DNA of 64,000 nucleotides from Fusarium oxysporum f. sp. lycopersici 4287. Taxonomy: Eukaryota > Ascomycota > Sordariomycetes > Hypocreales > Nectriaceae. This document shows positions 23,309-34,858 of the stretch, piece by piece. Position 1 is the stretch's first letter. Every line of letters starts with the position of its first letter. The stretch is taken from positions 1,807,839 through 1,871,838 of the forward strand of contig NC_030989.1 of NCBI RefSeq assembly GCF_000149955.1. Reading direction: 5' to 3'. The notes under the pieces were generated by a model. That model was not told the origin of the DNA, ran no database searches, and was given only the letters and a program-made list of their open reading frames with translations. The translations under genes were made by a program, and so were the position numbers.

Positions 23309-26300
23309 TCACGGGGTAGCCTTGCTCATGCTAATCAATCGCTTGACACCGACCTATTGTTGGGCGAGTTAGCATTGTAACCGAGATATGACACAACAAG
23401 AACTTACCATCCAGTTGCCGCACTCCTCAGTCTTGTCTCTCTGAAGCTCAACCTGAAGCCTGTGTGCACCTTCGTAATTCCTGGCCTCAATAGCATTGGC
23501 AAGCTCGGTAAGCTGTTCAATTGTATCAGGCTTGACAAGTTCCTCGTTGTTAAGGTGGTCAAAGAGCAAGCCAAGCCGCTTCTGCGTATCCTTAACTTGG
23601 GGTGCAAATGTCGCAGGGGCCTTGGATGCAACTCGTTGCATATCCTGGTCTAGGATGTCCACCAAACGCTGGGCATTAGGCGGGATATGCGAGCGGTCAC
23701 CCGCAGGATGTCTGGCCCTGGGAGGGGCTGACGCCTGGGGGGGAGGAGGAGTTGGCTTGGGAGAGGAAGCAGCGGGAGGTCCACCAGGAGGTCCAGGTCG
23801 GCCCATGGGAGGAGGTCCGGTCGGAGGAGGCCCCGTGGGAGGTGCAGATTGTTGAGCAGGAGGGACACCATATGGAGAGGGAGCATACTGGTTATGAGGC
23901 GTCGACTGCTGAGGAGGAGCTCCAAATGATCCAGCCGGGGGAGGACGGCTTGTGGCTCCAGGAGGGGGTACAGACCCTGGGGGTTGGCTGTACTGTTGCT
24001 GCTGCTGTGCTGCAGGAGTGGGAGCATATCGGTTAGTGGGGGGCCCTCCTGCTGGAGGAGCATTGTACGGCGATGCTGTTCGAGGAACGACATTGGGCAT
24101 TGGTGGGGGGATCGCGCCGGCAGCAGCAGGAGGGGGTGCGTATGGGTTATGGCTACTGGCAGCAGGAGGGGGAGGAGCCTGGAAGTTTTGTGGAGGAGCT
24201 GCTAGAGGTGACTGAACGCGAGGCGGCGCTGATCCTTTGGGTGGTGGCGGAGGGGGAGTCGAGCCAGTTCGCTGTCCAAAAGGAGACGCGCCAGGAGGTG
24301 GAGGAGGTACACCTGTGCCTTGTTGGCCAGGGAAAGGAGATGTGATAGGCTGGACACTGGGCGTGGTCCTGCGCGCCGGGGGGGCTTTGGTGACAAGAGG
24401 AACATCATTCCAGTTGTCCATATTCTTCATCTTGGCTGCAGGTGTCATTGATGAAGGTGTTGTGTTTCGAGGAGGACCGCTCATCGGTGGGGGGGCCAGG
24501 GGGGCGGGAGCACCGTAACCCGGCTGAGCAGGAGGCTGATAACCACTGGGCGCTCCATATCCAGTTTGCGCAGGAGGAGCATAACTGTTCTGTGGTTGAT
24601 AAGGGTTTGAGGGGGGTTGATATTGCTGTGCTGGCGACCCAGTTGATCGGGGAGCAGCCGGGCTTGGGGCAATATGGCTGTAGGGGTTAGCTGGAACAGA
24701 GCCAGGCACAGTGCCAACCACAGGTGCGGGTTGAGGAGGTTGGTAGCCAACAGCAGGCTGAAGCCTGGACGATGTCCGGCTCGATGAGGCTGGCACTCGC
24801 GAAGCGGGCTGAGCAGAAGGCTTCTTGGTAGCAAGGCGCACACGGTTCCTTGCCAATTCCGCCGCGGGGTAGTTGGAAGGGAGGAGATCGAGGTACTTCT
24901 GAGCGGTCTCTAGCTGACCGTGACCAGCCAGAATATCTGCGTACTCGGTGTATTTGTCGTACAGAACGGAAAGCTTCCAATCCGAGGTCAAACTTGTCTC
25001 GTTATCCTGGAATTTGGTGGCGTGACGGAAGACGGTGACCTTCTCGATGAAATTCTGCAGAGTTCTAGCATGAACTGAGAACGTGGAATCTTCAGACTCC
25101 TCTTTCAATCCAGCCTGTTCAGCCTCGTCAAACTCGTCAGCCCAGATAGACACCACCTTCCCGAGCTTTGATCCAACAAGGTAGCAGAAAGACGCGTCCT
25201 TTCGATCGCCCTCTTCGTTGATTCGGTCGCCGAGCGCTTCGCAGAGGTCAGAGAACTCATTAGGGTCGGAAAATGTACAGATAATAGCCATGGTCTCCTT
25301 CCAGTTCTCCAAATCGGCGTTGTAGACCACATCCCAGAGGTTCTTAGCTATAACAGAACCAAGCAAACGCATGTAACTGGGCATACCGCTCTTGCGGGAC
25401 AGATACGCGGCCTGAACCTTGTCAACAAGTTCTTGACCACCACAGTTGGCGATCAAGAATGCGTCGGCGAAACGGTCCTCCTTGAGGCAAAGTTCAGTTG
25501 CCTTGGAAAAGTTACCCAACATCAGAGCAGAGGTGATGTTCTTTTCAACTGCGGTATCAGAGTCGCTGAAAAGATGGAAAGGGTTATCAGTCTTGGCACC
25601 CTTCGTAGCGGCGAGATTGGACAAGAAGTCGTCACTATCGCCCTCAGCACCATCAAAGAAGCTCGAGACTCGCTTCTTCTTCTTCTCTTCGACGTCCTCA
25701 TCTGAGGGTTTGGTTTCCTCATCATCTTGGACTTCGGATGCCTCCTCGGCACTGCCATTCGTGAGGTCGTCCTTGGTGAAGCCAAGATATTCGACAATTT
25801 TGCTACGGGGGTTCTCGCCGACAAGAGTCTCCATCACTTTCCAATCAGCCTTTTCCTCATCAGTCTTGGCTTGCTCAACCCGGTCAGCACAGATTTCAGA
25901 GATCTTGCCAGATGCGATATCCTCTTGAAATTTTTTGGTAGCAGTAGAAATGTCAGAATCAACGGAGAAGTTAGTGATCAAGATCTTCGATGAACGCTTT
26001 TGCCCGGGCTGAGTAGCATTGGGCTTGAACACGACAATCTTTCCACCAAAGCCGAATGAAGCACCCACGGGCCTCTCGAACCAGTTGGGAGCCTTGGCCA
26101 ATGACCAAGAGGCATCTTGAGGCTGGTCCTGAGCAGCGCGGAAGAAGTCCTCATCGTCAAGGTTCTTCTCGGCCGCTGCCTTAGTAGTATCAGGGTTGGT
26201 GTTTTGGAGAGTCTGCACCGTGATCTTGCCGTCGAAGCTGGCAGTTGCCGAAAGATTGGGGTTGTGAGGGTTGAACCGGGTGAGGAAAGTCCAGTTCGTC

Positions 26301-27249
26301 ACCTCTGGCAGTTCGCCATACCGCTCGCCAGTGTTAGGATTCCACACAATGGTACGGTTATCCTTGCCTGACGACAACAAGAGGTCGGCATCTTGCTGGC
26401 ACCAAGACAGGGATAGAATACCAGACTCGTGACCTTGAAGCGTTCTCTCGGGAGCATTGGAGTTTCGCAGGTTCCATAGAAGGATGACAGGGGAGTTGTC
26501 GTCCGGGGTAGCTGTCAAGAGCTTCGTCGAGTTGTTGGGGTCCCAAGCAATGGAACTAACAGCCTTTCGATTGTTGTTGAGTGTTAGAGAAGCCTTTTTA
26601 GTCTTCAGGTCCCAAACAGTGACAAATCCACCGTTTCCACCGGTGGCGAGAATGTGTGAGACCTTTTGGTTCCATGCGAGGCATTCGATGTCGTCTGATC
26701 GGGCAGCAGCATTGCCTAGTCGGAAGGGGTTGGCAATATCGTTGACATCGTAGATGAAGAGCTCCCCTTTGGCGCCAGCTGTGGCCAGGATTTGAGGCTT
26801 CAAGGGGTTGAATTCAAGTGTCTTGATCGGGCCACTATGTTTTGATGTTTGGGAAATTAAAGCATCAGACTCTCCAGCAATAAGTTTCTCAGCATCCCAA
26901 AGGTCTAGGGAGCCGTTCTCGAGGGCACCAGCAATGATGCCCCTGGGGTGATCCTTGTTGGGAGGGCCCCATGCAACATCGTAAAACCTGAAGTGTTGAT
27001 CAGAAAATGAGGTTTCAAAAGCGCATTCTTGAGTATCTACCTAGCGTCGGTGCTGATGCTAGCGACAGGTTGTAGTTCGAGACCTTGTTGTTGATCATCC
27101 AGAGCAAGATCCCAGAGTTCGAGCTTGCTCTCATCCGAGAAATCGACATCGACAGCTCCAGCACGAGTACCGGTGACTAGAATTGGCTTCCCAGCACCCG
27201 GTGACCAGGCGAAGGCGGCCGTTCGTGGAATCTCTCGAAGGCGCACCAT
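23309..27249 (-). CDS. SEC31: COPII outer coat protein Sec31
   Basis: Forms the outer cage of COPII vesicles with Sec13 at ER exit sites and stimulates Sar1 GTP hydrolysis. Three exons: 27249-27041, 26987-23408 and a 45-nt last exon 23353-23309 ([14 protein letters not shown]), total 1277 residues, typical for the family. The start [17 protein letters not shown] opens an N-terminal seven-bladed WD40 propeller (to about 330, with [22 protein letters not shown] and repeated WD/WN motifs). An alpha-solenoid follows at about 440-720. Then comes a long disordered Pro/Gly/Gln-rich region (about 740-1130) with many PPP and PPPPP runs, expected to bind Sec23 and activate Sar1. A helical C-terminal domain ([19 protein letters not shown] ... 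[18 protein letters not shown]) ends it. The proline-rich part generates long spurious frames on the other strands. Confidence 0.96.
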
Positions 27250-28382
27250 GATGGTGATGGTGGGGAGTTTAGGGACTAATGCGACAAATGTACCAGCTCA
27301 GGATGATGTTTCGATATAATAAGACGAGTTAAAAAGACAAGAAAATGGACAATTACGGCTGAGAAAACTCCATAAAGTTCTCAACGAATCGTCGCCTCTG
27401 CCCGCAGTACTGCTTCAAAAGGAGAACGAAGCAGGGCGAGGTCGGTGGAGGTGTGTCCTGTAGTGGGAGTGGGAGGTATGATGCCAGATTGCAGGCTGGC
27501 TGGCTCTCCCCCGTTAGTTGGCTCCTCCTGAGTCCTGAGCTCCCTGTGGCCACGTCCGTGCCTCCTGAGTAAGGTAGGTTGTCCAGAAGGTGGGGCAACT
27601 TGTCACGTGAAGTGAGAGAGCCTGATCAGCTAAGGTATGATGTCTATAGGTACGTTAGTACCAGCGAAGAGGGGAATGAATTGAGAGAAGCCGGAGATAT
27701 CCTAGCTATTGCTACGTAAAGTGCAAGGTACATCTTATTTATGATCGTGGATTGAGGCCGCTTGTTGAGTTGGATCTCAAGGTTCAAGGCAGCAGCTGTG
27801 TGATATTAAGGTTATTGTGTGTTTTGGGCCTAGTATATGATGCCTTATATTGTATTGTGGAAAAACAAATACTATATTTTATTATATGGCGTTAGGGCTT
27901 TTGGCTTTACTTTGCGTATTGCTATATGGGCATTTTGACTTTTAAAGTAAAGAGCAAGCTATTTACTTCATGGCAAAAGTGCGGAAGTTTAAAGGTTAAT
28001 CGGTGTTTGATTTATTACCATGCCAATGTTTTGGTCAGACTCACTTACAGGACCCTGAAAGATAGCATATGCCTTAATATTAAAGCTGCCTGTCATAAAA
28101 TTGGCAATTATGTCTTGAGGGACATTTTTAAAGATAATATAAACTACTTATCTATATTGGTAGTCTGCATGAATTGGGCAAGTATAAGCGTGAAACTGCC
28201 AGAAGCCAAATGTTGTAAGTCAAGATCGGAAAGCTCCCATGATCACGTGATAAGCACAGAACCTCTGAGTTACTCAAGCGCACGATGAGTGAATGCTATG
28301 AGTTCAACTTCAAGGGCTTTCAAGCTTACGTTAACACCATCCATTCTTCTTTAATCACTAAAAGCGCATATATCATTCCAAA
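27250..28382. other. Intergenic region, partly AT-rich
   Basis: Upstream region of both SEC31 (minus) and the RRM gene (plus). From about 27830 to 28170 the sequence becomes AT-rich and contains a 120-codon plus-strand frame (27926-28288) with no recognisable motif. It may be a decayed repeat or a diverged small gene; I do not call it. Confidence 0.45.
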
Positions 28383-28865
28383 ATGTCAGACGCAGCTCGC
28401 TGGAAAGCCACTGTCTATGTAGGCGGACTATCTCAAATGGCAACTCAGAGTCATGTCCTCGACGCTTTCATCCCATTCGGTGAGATAGTCGAGGTCAAAG
28501 TACCAAAACCCGATGCGCCAAACTCTACAGAGGCACACAGAGGATTCGCCTATGTCGAGTTCGAAGACGCAGCTGATGCGAAGGAGGCTATTGACAATAT
28601 GGATCAATCGGAGTTTTTCGGAAAGGTCCTCAAGGTATCACAGGCCAAGGCACCCAAAAGCGCAGAGGATGGGCTTGGTAGCAAAACAGCTATTTGGGAG
28701 AAGGTATGTTATAATCGAAATGATTGACAAGCAAACTAACATGATTTATAGGAAGGATGGTTGGCCGAGCATGCGGCAGATGATCAGGAAACAGTGCCAG
28801 ATGCTGGCCCTGACCCTATGCAAGGATTGGAACAACTCGACGTTGCAGGACCAAAACCCGAATGA
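28383..28865 (+). CDS. Small RNA-binding protein with one RRM (cyclophilin-33 RRM-like)
   Basis: Binds RNA through a single RRM. Two exons, 28383-28703 and 28752-28865 (48-nt intron, GTATGTT donor, TTTATAG acceptor), give 144 residues. RNP2 is VYVGGL at residues 11-16 and RNP1 is RGFAYVEF at 53-60, both with the aromatic positions needed for RNA contact. The spacing and sequence (HVLDAFIPFGEIVEVKVP ... MDQSEFFGKVLKVSQAK) resemble the RRM of the nuclear cyclophilin PPIE/Cyp33, but there is no cyclophilin domain. The tail is acidic (EGWLAEHAADDQETVPDAGPD) and ends at TGA 28863. A nuclear, spliceosome-associated role is likely by family; this is inference. Stopping at the unspliced reading frame instead would produce an unrelated tail, which supports the intron. 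Confidence 0.88.
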
Positions 28866-29113
28866 GGATACAAGTTGGAGGTTTGTTATTGAGCTTATTG
28901 CCGGCATAGCGAAGGCGTTCAAGGCATTAGATTGGATTCACGGTTACTGGCGAGAAAGGATAACATATCATCACCGAGAATATTCAGATTTTATACCTGA
29001 TGGGTTTCCCTACCACCGCACTCATCTGAAATGTACAGTACTGTCCTTCCGAAAACACGTGGACATGCAAACAATTTCATTTCCCCAACAGCATCCCTAT
29101 CTTTATGCCAAAT

Positions 29114-29668
29114 TTAGTGACCCTCACTCTCGCCCTCGGCGTGGCCCTCGGCGTGGCCAGCATCGTGGCGGCCAGCAGGACCCTGTCGGGCCAGACGGAG
29201 GTTCTTATCAACGATGAACTTGCGAGAGATGGAGTAGCCGGCAGCGCCGAGAGCGAAGCCAACGACGACAGCTAGATATAGACATTAGACAAAGGCATGG
29301 TTCAGTTAAGTCGTAGTGGTTTACCGAGAGGGTACAGCTCAGGAGGGATCTGCTTGAGCTTTCGGAGACGCTGAGAGATGGTATGGCCTTGGATTCTGTC
29401 AGTATGCAGACCAATTGAGATAGTTTCGCATCCGCGTTTGTAGAATCGGGTCGTTCGATTAAGTATCGTCGGGAACTTGTAGCATTACGTACCAGCCTGG
29501 TCCTCTTTCTATAAAACGAAGCTGGGTCAGCAATTGATGTCATACTGAGCCGAGGGCTAAAGAGCTCGTTCCCTCAGACGATTGCATAGATTTGGAGATA
29601 CTCACGGGGACGGGTCGCAACATGCGAGGCGTCTGCCTGAACATTCGAAGAGCAGTGGTAGAACGCAT
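29114..29668 (-). CDS. Mitochondrial MLRQ/B12D-type small protein (NDUFA4-like)
   Basis: Small inner-membrane respiratory-chain protein of the B12D / NADH-ubiquinone reductase MLRQ-subunit family. I assemble four exons on the minus strand: 29668-29606, 29508-29493 (only 16 nt), 29387-29325 and 29271-29114, giving 99 residues. The product begins MRSTTALRMFRQTPRMLRPVP, a mitochondrial presequence, then KEDQAGHTISQRLRKLKQIPPELYPL, then a single membrane segment AVVVGFALGAAGYSISRKF, then DKNLRLARQGP and a His/Gly/Glu tail with HAEGHAEGESEGH. All junctions are GT-AG and all phases agree. It is divergent from COX12, 394 nt away, so both may be expressed together. Because of its small exons this gene is easily missed. 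The family assignment rests on the PELYPL-membrane segment-NLRLARQG pattern. Confidence 0.8.
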
Positions 29669-30062
29669 CTTGGAGTGAGTGGGGAGGGTCTAAGGAATCA
29701 AAGTCCAGAGGTGATGGTTCAATTGGAAATTATCGGCCTTGGAAGGAGTGTTTGGAGTTGGCCGAGCGAACGAACATCTGCTGATGTGCAATTGCTAGAG
29801 CCTAGCAGGCCCACCAGTCCAGATGGGTGCCTTACGCCATACGCCATTGGCCCGAGGTAGCCTGAGGCACACACTGAGCTCTCCCGGAAGGAAATCGAAC
29901 CACCTGATTTGATTCGAGCCGACACCCATCCATTCTACTAACGTCGACATTGGATACCTACTCAACCTCTCCATCCTAAACGCACCGAGCTCCATACTCG
30001 CCGTCATTGACCCCAGAAGAATCTCCCCTCCTCCAAGTCAATTCCTCTTAAAGCTATTCACA
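29669..30062. promoter_or_regulatory. Shared promoter of the MLRQ-like gene and COX12, with three CCAAT boxes
   Basis: A 394-nt intergenic stretch between two divergent respiratory genes. ATTGG (CCAAT on the minus strand) occurs at 29722-29726, 29846-29850 and 29949-29953. CCAAT is the HAP/CBC-complex site known to control respiratory genes in fungi; a role here is inferred. Confidence 0.45.
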
Positions 30063-30682
30063 ATGTCGGACGACGGTCAGGAGCTTGTTACCAAGCCTTT
30101 CAAGTTTGTCACTGGTATGTTCAATGCTTGCTTCCCTGATAATCCCGCTGTTGGTACTGCCGTTGCGGGCTCGAAAAAATGACCTGATTTGGCTCCGAGG
30201 CTAACACTTCTACGCAGCTGGTAAGCCCGAATCCCTCGACCAGCACCACCATTACCACCGATTTCTCCTCGACGACAGACTGCGATTACGCGACCCCGGC
30301 GACGATACTCAATTGCACTTACATCAATTACCACGATTCGATCTAACACTTCATAGGCACTGACGCTCGTTTCCCCAACCAGAACCAGACCAAGCACTGC
30401 TGGCAAAACTACGTCGATTACCACAAGTGCATTCTCGCCAAGGGTGAGGACTTTGCGCCTTGCCGCCAGGTACGAGTTGCCGAGCATCACCTCCACCGGC
30501 GACGTCCATGCTAATTGACGTCTAGTTCTGGCTGTCTTACCGATCTCTCTGCCCCTCCGGCTGGTATCAGCGCTGGGACGAGCAGCGCGGTATGTTGAAA
30601 CCCAGTGGTTCCAATCGATCTCGAATAAAGACTAACGCATTGCACAGAGGCCGGAAACTTCCCCGTCAAGCTCGACGCCTAA
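30063..30682 (+). CDS. COX12: Cytochrome c oxidase subunit 6B (Cox12)
   Basis: Small twin-cysteine subunit on the intermembrane-space side of complex IV. Exons: 30063-30114, a proposed 3-nt microexon 30218-30220, 30357-30469, 30526-30589 and 30648-30682, giving 88 residues. The motifs are the family hallmark: [23 protein letters not shown] with Cys33-X9-Cys43, then [12 protein letters not shown] with Cys54-X10-Cys65, both disulphide-bonded after import by the Mia40 pathway. The C-terminus is [20 protein letters not shown]. Without the microexon the protein would read KFVTGTDARFP; with it, KFVTAGTDARFP. Both introns around the microexon have CTAAC branch sites close to their acceptors (CTAACACTTCTACGCAG and CTAACACTTCATAG). 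No mitochondrial presequence is expected for this class, and none is seen. Confidence 0.93.
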
Positions 30683-31041
30683 GCCGACCCCGTAGATTGG
30701 ATGGATTAGTGGATGTTGTTAGAAGAGTCAGAGCAGACACACTGCAATTGTATCATTTGTGATATTGCTTTCAAAGCTAACCCCAAATATTGACTGTTGT
30801 GTTTTGAATGCTGGCTTTCCGCATTGTGATGACGTCTCGAGTCTTAAGTGATAGATTGTCGAATGAGATTATTGATATCATTTTAGCTATGTGAGGCTCA
30901 TGCAAAAGCGCTGGTAATCCAAATTCCCAGATAATACTCCATGGTTCCATACTCCGTAATCCAAAAAATGGCTGTTGCGATTGGCCAGTATAGGTCGTAA
31001 TGGCGAATCCCCAATTTTGATGATCATGATGACGAGACCCA

Positions 31042-31890
31042 TCACTTTTCCTCATCCTCATCGTCTGAACTCATAAATTCATCGTCCTCATCGAATCCAA
31101 AGAATGTCGTAGCTTTGCCCTTGCCCTTATCGGCCTTGGCTCCTTCGGCGGGGGGCGGCGTTGACTGCTCTGATGATGTACCCTTGTCCTCATCTGAACC
31201 GGATTGGTCGTTGCTTGGTTGTGTAGAGCTTGAATCGTGAGATGTGCCAAGCAAGTTGTCTTTGTAGTTACCAGCCTTCATGGCAGCAAGAACAGCCTCA
31301 CGAGTTCGCTCACTGCTCTCTTCCTTGTCCTCAACCCACTGACCGTCAAGACGACTCTTGCTGCCCGACTTAATTTCAGCCTCCTTCTGCTCTGACATTT
31401 GAACAATCTGTTCCCAACGCTCACGGCGCTTCTCTTTCTCCTTCTTCTCCATCTCGGGCTTGATGGCTAGATACTCGGCCAAAGCCTTAGCCTCATTTAC
31501 AGTACGCAGACGTCGCCCATCCAGGTTTCGGCTAGATCCGTGGTCCTCTTGGCTCTTCTTTTTGCGCGAAGACATGCGACCACCCGCGGCTCGAAGTTGA
31601 GATCCGAAACCACCTTTGCCACCACAAAGGGGGACAGCGAGTCGCAAGGAAAGGAATTCATCATGGGCGGTGGAGAGATAGCTCGAGATGGGAGAGTCTG
31701 ATGAGGCTGGAAGTTGCTTGTTGGATAGTGTGGTGAGGATGAGTCTTGACTGAGTCGTTGGGAGTCGATCATCTATGCGTTCGCGCAGCTCTGTAACTGT
31801 TGTCGATGATGCTAGAGGAAGAACGAGGGTCGGTGGTAGTCCTAGACCAGCAAAGCTAGTGACCAGCACGTTCACGTTTCGGGGAGACAT
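31042..31890 (-). CDS. SDE2: Splicing regulator Sde2 (ubiquitin-like precursor)
   Basis: Ubiquitin-fold protein that is cleaved after a di-glycine so that its C-terminal part joins the spliceosome and promotes excision of selected introns (shown in fission yeast and relatives); it also supports genome stability. Single exon of 282 residues. An N-terminal ubiquitin-like domain (about 1-89) ends in LCGG, immediately followed by [19 protein letters not shown], so the processing junction GG|KGG falls at residues 91/92. The invariant [16 protein letters not shown] block is the family signature. The central part is a charged helix ([19 protein letters not shown]) and the tail is acidic and disordered ([19 protein letters not shown]). 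It shares a 363-nt divergent promoter with ribosomal protein eS10. Another splicing factor, SNU66, is 21 kb away, but that is not a cluster. Confidence 0.95.
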   Translation of the reverse strand: MSPRNVNVLVTSFAGLGLPPTLVLPLASSTTVTELRERIDDRLPTTQSRLILTTLSNKQLPASSDSPISSYLSTAHDEFLSLRLAVPLCGGKGGFGSQLRAAGGRMSSRKKKSQEDHGSSRNLDGRRLRTVNEAKALAEYLAIKPEMEKKEKEKRRERWEQIVQMSEQKEAEIKSGSKSRLDGQWVEDKEESSERTREAVLAAMKAGNYKDNLLGTSHDSSSTQPSNDQSGSDEDKGTSSEQSTPPPAEGAKADKGKGKATTFFGFDEDDEFMSSDDEDEEK

Positions 31891-32253
31891 GGTATGGGAT
31901 GTATTTAGTTTGAAGATGGTGGAGGCCGCCGTGATGAATGATTGAGAAGGCCAGTCGCAAAGATTCGAGGCCGCTTTGGCTGTTTGTCATGCAAATGGCC
32001 TGCACCTTGCAGATAAGCGGGCCCTTCCATGAGACTATGCGACTGCCACACCTATAGCGTCAGCCACAACGCAGTCGTCCTCATCACGTGAAGCCAGCCA
32101 CAAATTGAGCCCGTCTCCACCCCACTTCGCTACAGCACATTTCTAGTAGGGTTTCCGCCCACAAAAGTTATCATTTTGAGATCTCGCCTTCGTCCCTCCT
32201 AAACTGCCACCTTCCAACATCGACCCTTCCGACGAGCAGCAAATACCGCCACG

Positions 32254-32920
32254 ATGTTGATTCCCAAGGCCGACCGCAAGAAGATCCACGAGGTAATAAC
32301 CATCACATTCAACGAGCTGCTCTGCGCAACGACGACGGCGGAGAATTGCGAGCTACAGAAGAAAGCACAAAATCATAGCGCACATAACTAACAGTTTCCC
32401 GGCAGTACCTCTTCCGCGAGGGTGTTCTCGTCGCCCAGAAGGACTTCAACCTTCCCAAGCACCCTGATATCGACACCAAGAACCTGTTCGTTATCAAGGC
32501 TCTGCAGTCGCTCAACTCTCGCGGCTATGTCAAGACCCAGTTCTCTTGGCAATACTACTACTACACCCTGACCCCCGAGGGTCTCGACTACCTTCGCGAA
32601 TGGCTTCACCTCCCCGCTGAGATCGTTCCCGCTACCCACATTAAGCAACAACGATCGCACGCTCCTCCCCGTGGCATGCTCGGCGAGGGTGAGCGCGAGC
32701 GACGACCTTTCGGCCGCGGCCGTGGTGGTGACCGAGGTGACCGTGAGGGTGGATACCGACGAAGGGATGCTGGCGAGGGCAAGGAGGGTGGTGCTCCCGG
32801 CGAGTTCGCTCCTCAGTTGTGAGTTGGCCTTCGATGTTGACGGATGTGGGACGAATTGCTAACAACTAATACAGCCGTGGTGGTTTTGGCCGTGGACGTG
32901 GCGCTGCTCCCCCTTCTTAA
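32254..32920 (+). CDS. RPS10: 40S ribosomal protein eS10 (Rps10)
   Basis: Structural protein of the small cytosolic ribosomal subunit, on the head near the mRNA entry side. Exons 32254-32292, 32406-32818 and 32875-32920 give 165 residues. The N-terminus [21 protein letters not shown] and the winged-helix core ([38 protein letters not shown]) are unmistakable, followed by [16 protein letters not shown]. The C-terminal tail is Arg/Gly-rich ([24 protein letters not shown]), likely methylated. The last intron separates the final RGGFGRG block; without it the frame runs into unrelated sequence. Early short exon plus long first intron is typical of fungal ribosomal protein genes. Confidence 0.97.
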
Positions 32921-34858
32921 ACGAACCCATTTCCTTTAGGTGGTCACGAATGAGATGCATTTCGAAGGGTATCGGCATGTACTCATAAAAAATGGAGGGC
33001 AATTTCTACCATGGGTTTCGCTCGTGTGACTGGGTTGCGTTGCGTGGGGGACACCGTGGGAGTTTGAGGGTTTTAGAACCTCGGAATCATTTGCATCAGG
33101 GTCAATGTTTGCCGCCGTCAAAACGAGATAATTGCTCGGGAGATTCGTGAAGACGTCAATCTTTTCAGTGATGTGAGACGAGACCTCTATGTTTATGCCA
33201 AACGCCCACCGAGGCACGTCTGAATGAACGATCCGTGCCGCCAATCCGAACTCCTGCTCTGCCGTGTAATTGATTGTGATCTCGTGGCTATTTGAAATCT
33301 TGATCTAGCTCTGATGACTCGGAAGGGTTTCCCACGGATGTGCCGTACTCAATGCTGGACTGAGGATCTTATGCCTTATGTATAGCGTACTATAATAGGC
33401 CTGGGATTGTTCTTGGAGGAAAAACTGAACGGATCTCTTAGATATGAGACAAATCAATGGATACGTCAGTGATGTTAAATCTGTTTATTGGGCAGTCTCA
33501 GCCAACCATCCAACTACCAACATGTCACAGGATCATGAATGAAACCAAGTAATGAGAACTTGGTCTCTGGTCACTAAGATTTGTCAATATACCTAGCTAG
33601 CTTGGAAGGTCTACGTATCAACGCAAGCCTTTGATTAGCGAGGTATCTGATAGGAGGTAACTCTACTGATCTAAATACCTTCTTCTTGTGGTGCGTTCAG
33701 TTGTCATTATCATTGCTCGACGTATTTGCTATGTTTGCAGCAAGGGGCCAAGACGTTTAGGGTAAGCTACTAGATACAATGAATGAGAATCACTCTGTGG
33801 CAAGTTCATTGCTAAAAGACATGCTTTTGCATTACGCAGAAGCGTTGGTTGTCGGTGACTTCTGTTACAGCCCTGATATATGACACATCGGCGGAGAGTG
33901 AGAAGACATGCGTGAAGATTCAAAGTAAAATTTGAGTACTTGAATATAACAGATAGCATGTTGTTCGTCATTCAGATCCCCTTCAGGCATAACACTCTTT
34001 ATATGCATCCCGGGAGTTATAGAATACCGAACAACCAAGCCCTCAACATTGGTCGAAGTAAAAACAGTCCCCTCGTGGCAGGTTTGCAACCCACAGAGCT
34101 CATTGACCAGGGCATTTTATAGAAAAAAGATATAGATAGTTAGTATTAGAGACTGCTGGCTCAAGTCCGCCCACACCATATTGCTATGTTTATCCTTTTC
34201 ACATACTTTGACTTAGTGTACGTATTGCCAATGCTTTCGAGGACTCTTTTTTAATAAGACTTCTTAAACATTCTTGACTTATCTAGTACCTTGTCTAGAG
34301 AAGACGAATTCTGCCTGTTCCAACAACGATGTGTTGTGGTCAGCAACAGACACAACAGGAGCATACCTAATCATAACTCTAAGCTGACAGGAAACCTGGT
34401 CTAGGCCTTGCCATTAGGCGAAGAATACAATAAGAATTAAATAATGCTGTCTGATTGGTCTTATGTCAGCAATGAACTGGTGTTTATATCTCTACGCGCC
34501 TTTTTCCTCAGCATTTAGTATGAGTTTATGGATGGGGATGGGCATACAGTCAGATATCTGCATGCAGGTAATCATATTTTGAGCGGAAATTATCAACACG
34601 TTAACATTATATCTCCATTATATATAAGATGGCCTTGATTTGTGCATGTCCTGAATCTTTATCGAGCAGTGCTTACATCTGCCAAACACTTGTAGCTGAC
34701 GCATAGGCTTGCAATGGACTCCTAAGCTTAGCACCGTCGCTTCAGTTCTTTACTATCTATTACCTTTTATATTCTTTGTAGTTCCTCCACTTCCCATTAG
34801 TTCTGGAACTTACCAGCCAAGGAATCTAAGAATCGTCATCCGCAGCAAATCGCCGGTC
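32921..34858. other. Gene-free region
   Basis: About 1.9 kb with no supported gene. It includes the RPS10 3' flank and the upstream part of the DUF3712-type gene. A hydrophobic open stretch at 34730-34850 could be an N-terminal membrane segment of the next gene. Confidence 0.45.

Noticed and set aside
23650..24690. Several open frames opposite the SEC31 proline-rich region
   Set aside because: They are Gly/Val- or Leu/Arg-rich mirrors of the PPP codons; SEC31 itself is clearly the real gene.
28504..29217. 234-codon frame spanning the RRM gene 3' end
   Set aside because: It reads an alternative frame through the RRM exon, its intron and the 3' flank into antisense of the MLRQ-like gene.
29878..29950. 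Possible tRNA on the minus strand (GGTTCGATTTCC-like T-arm)
   Set aside because: No matching 5' acceptor strand pairs with the 3' end, the T-stem does not close, and no anticodon stem-loop fits.
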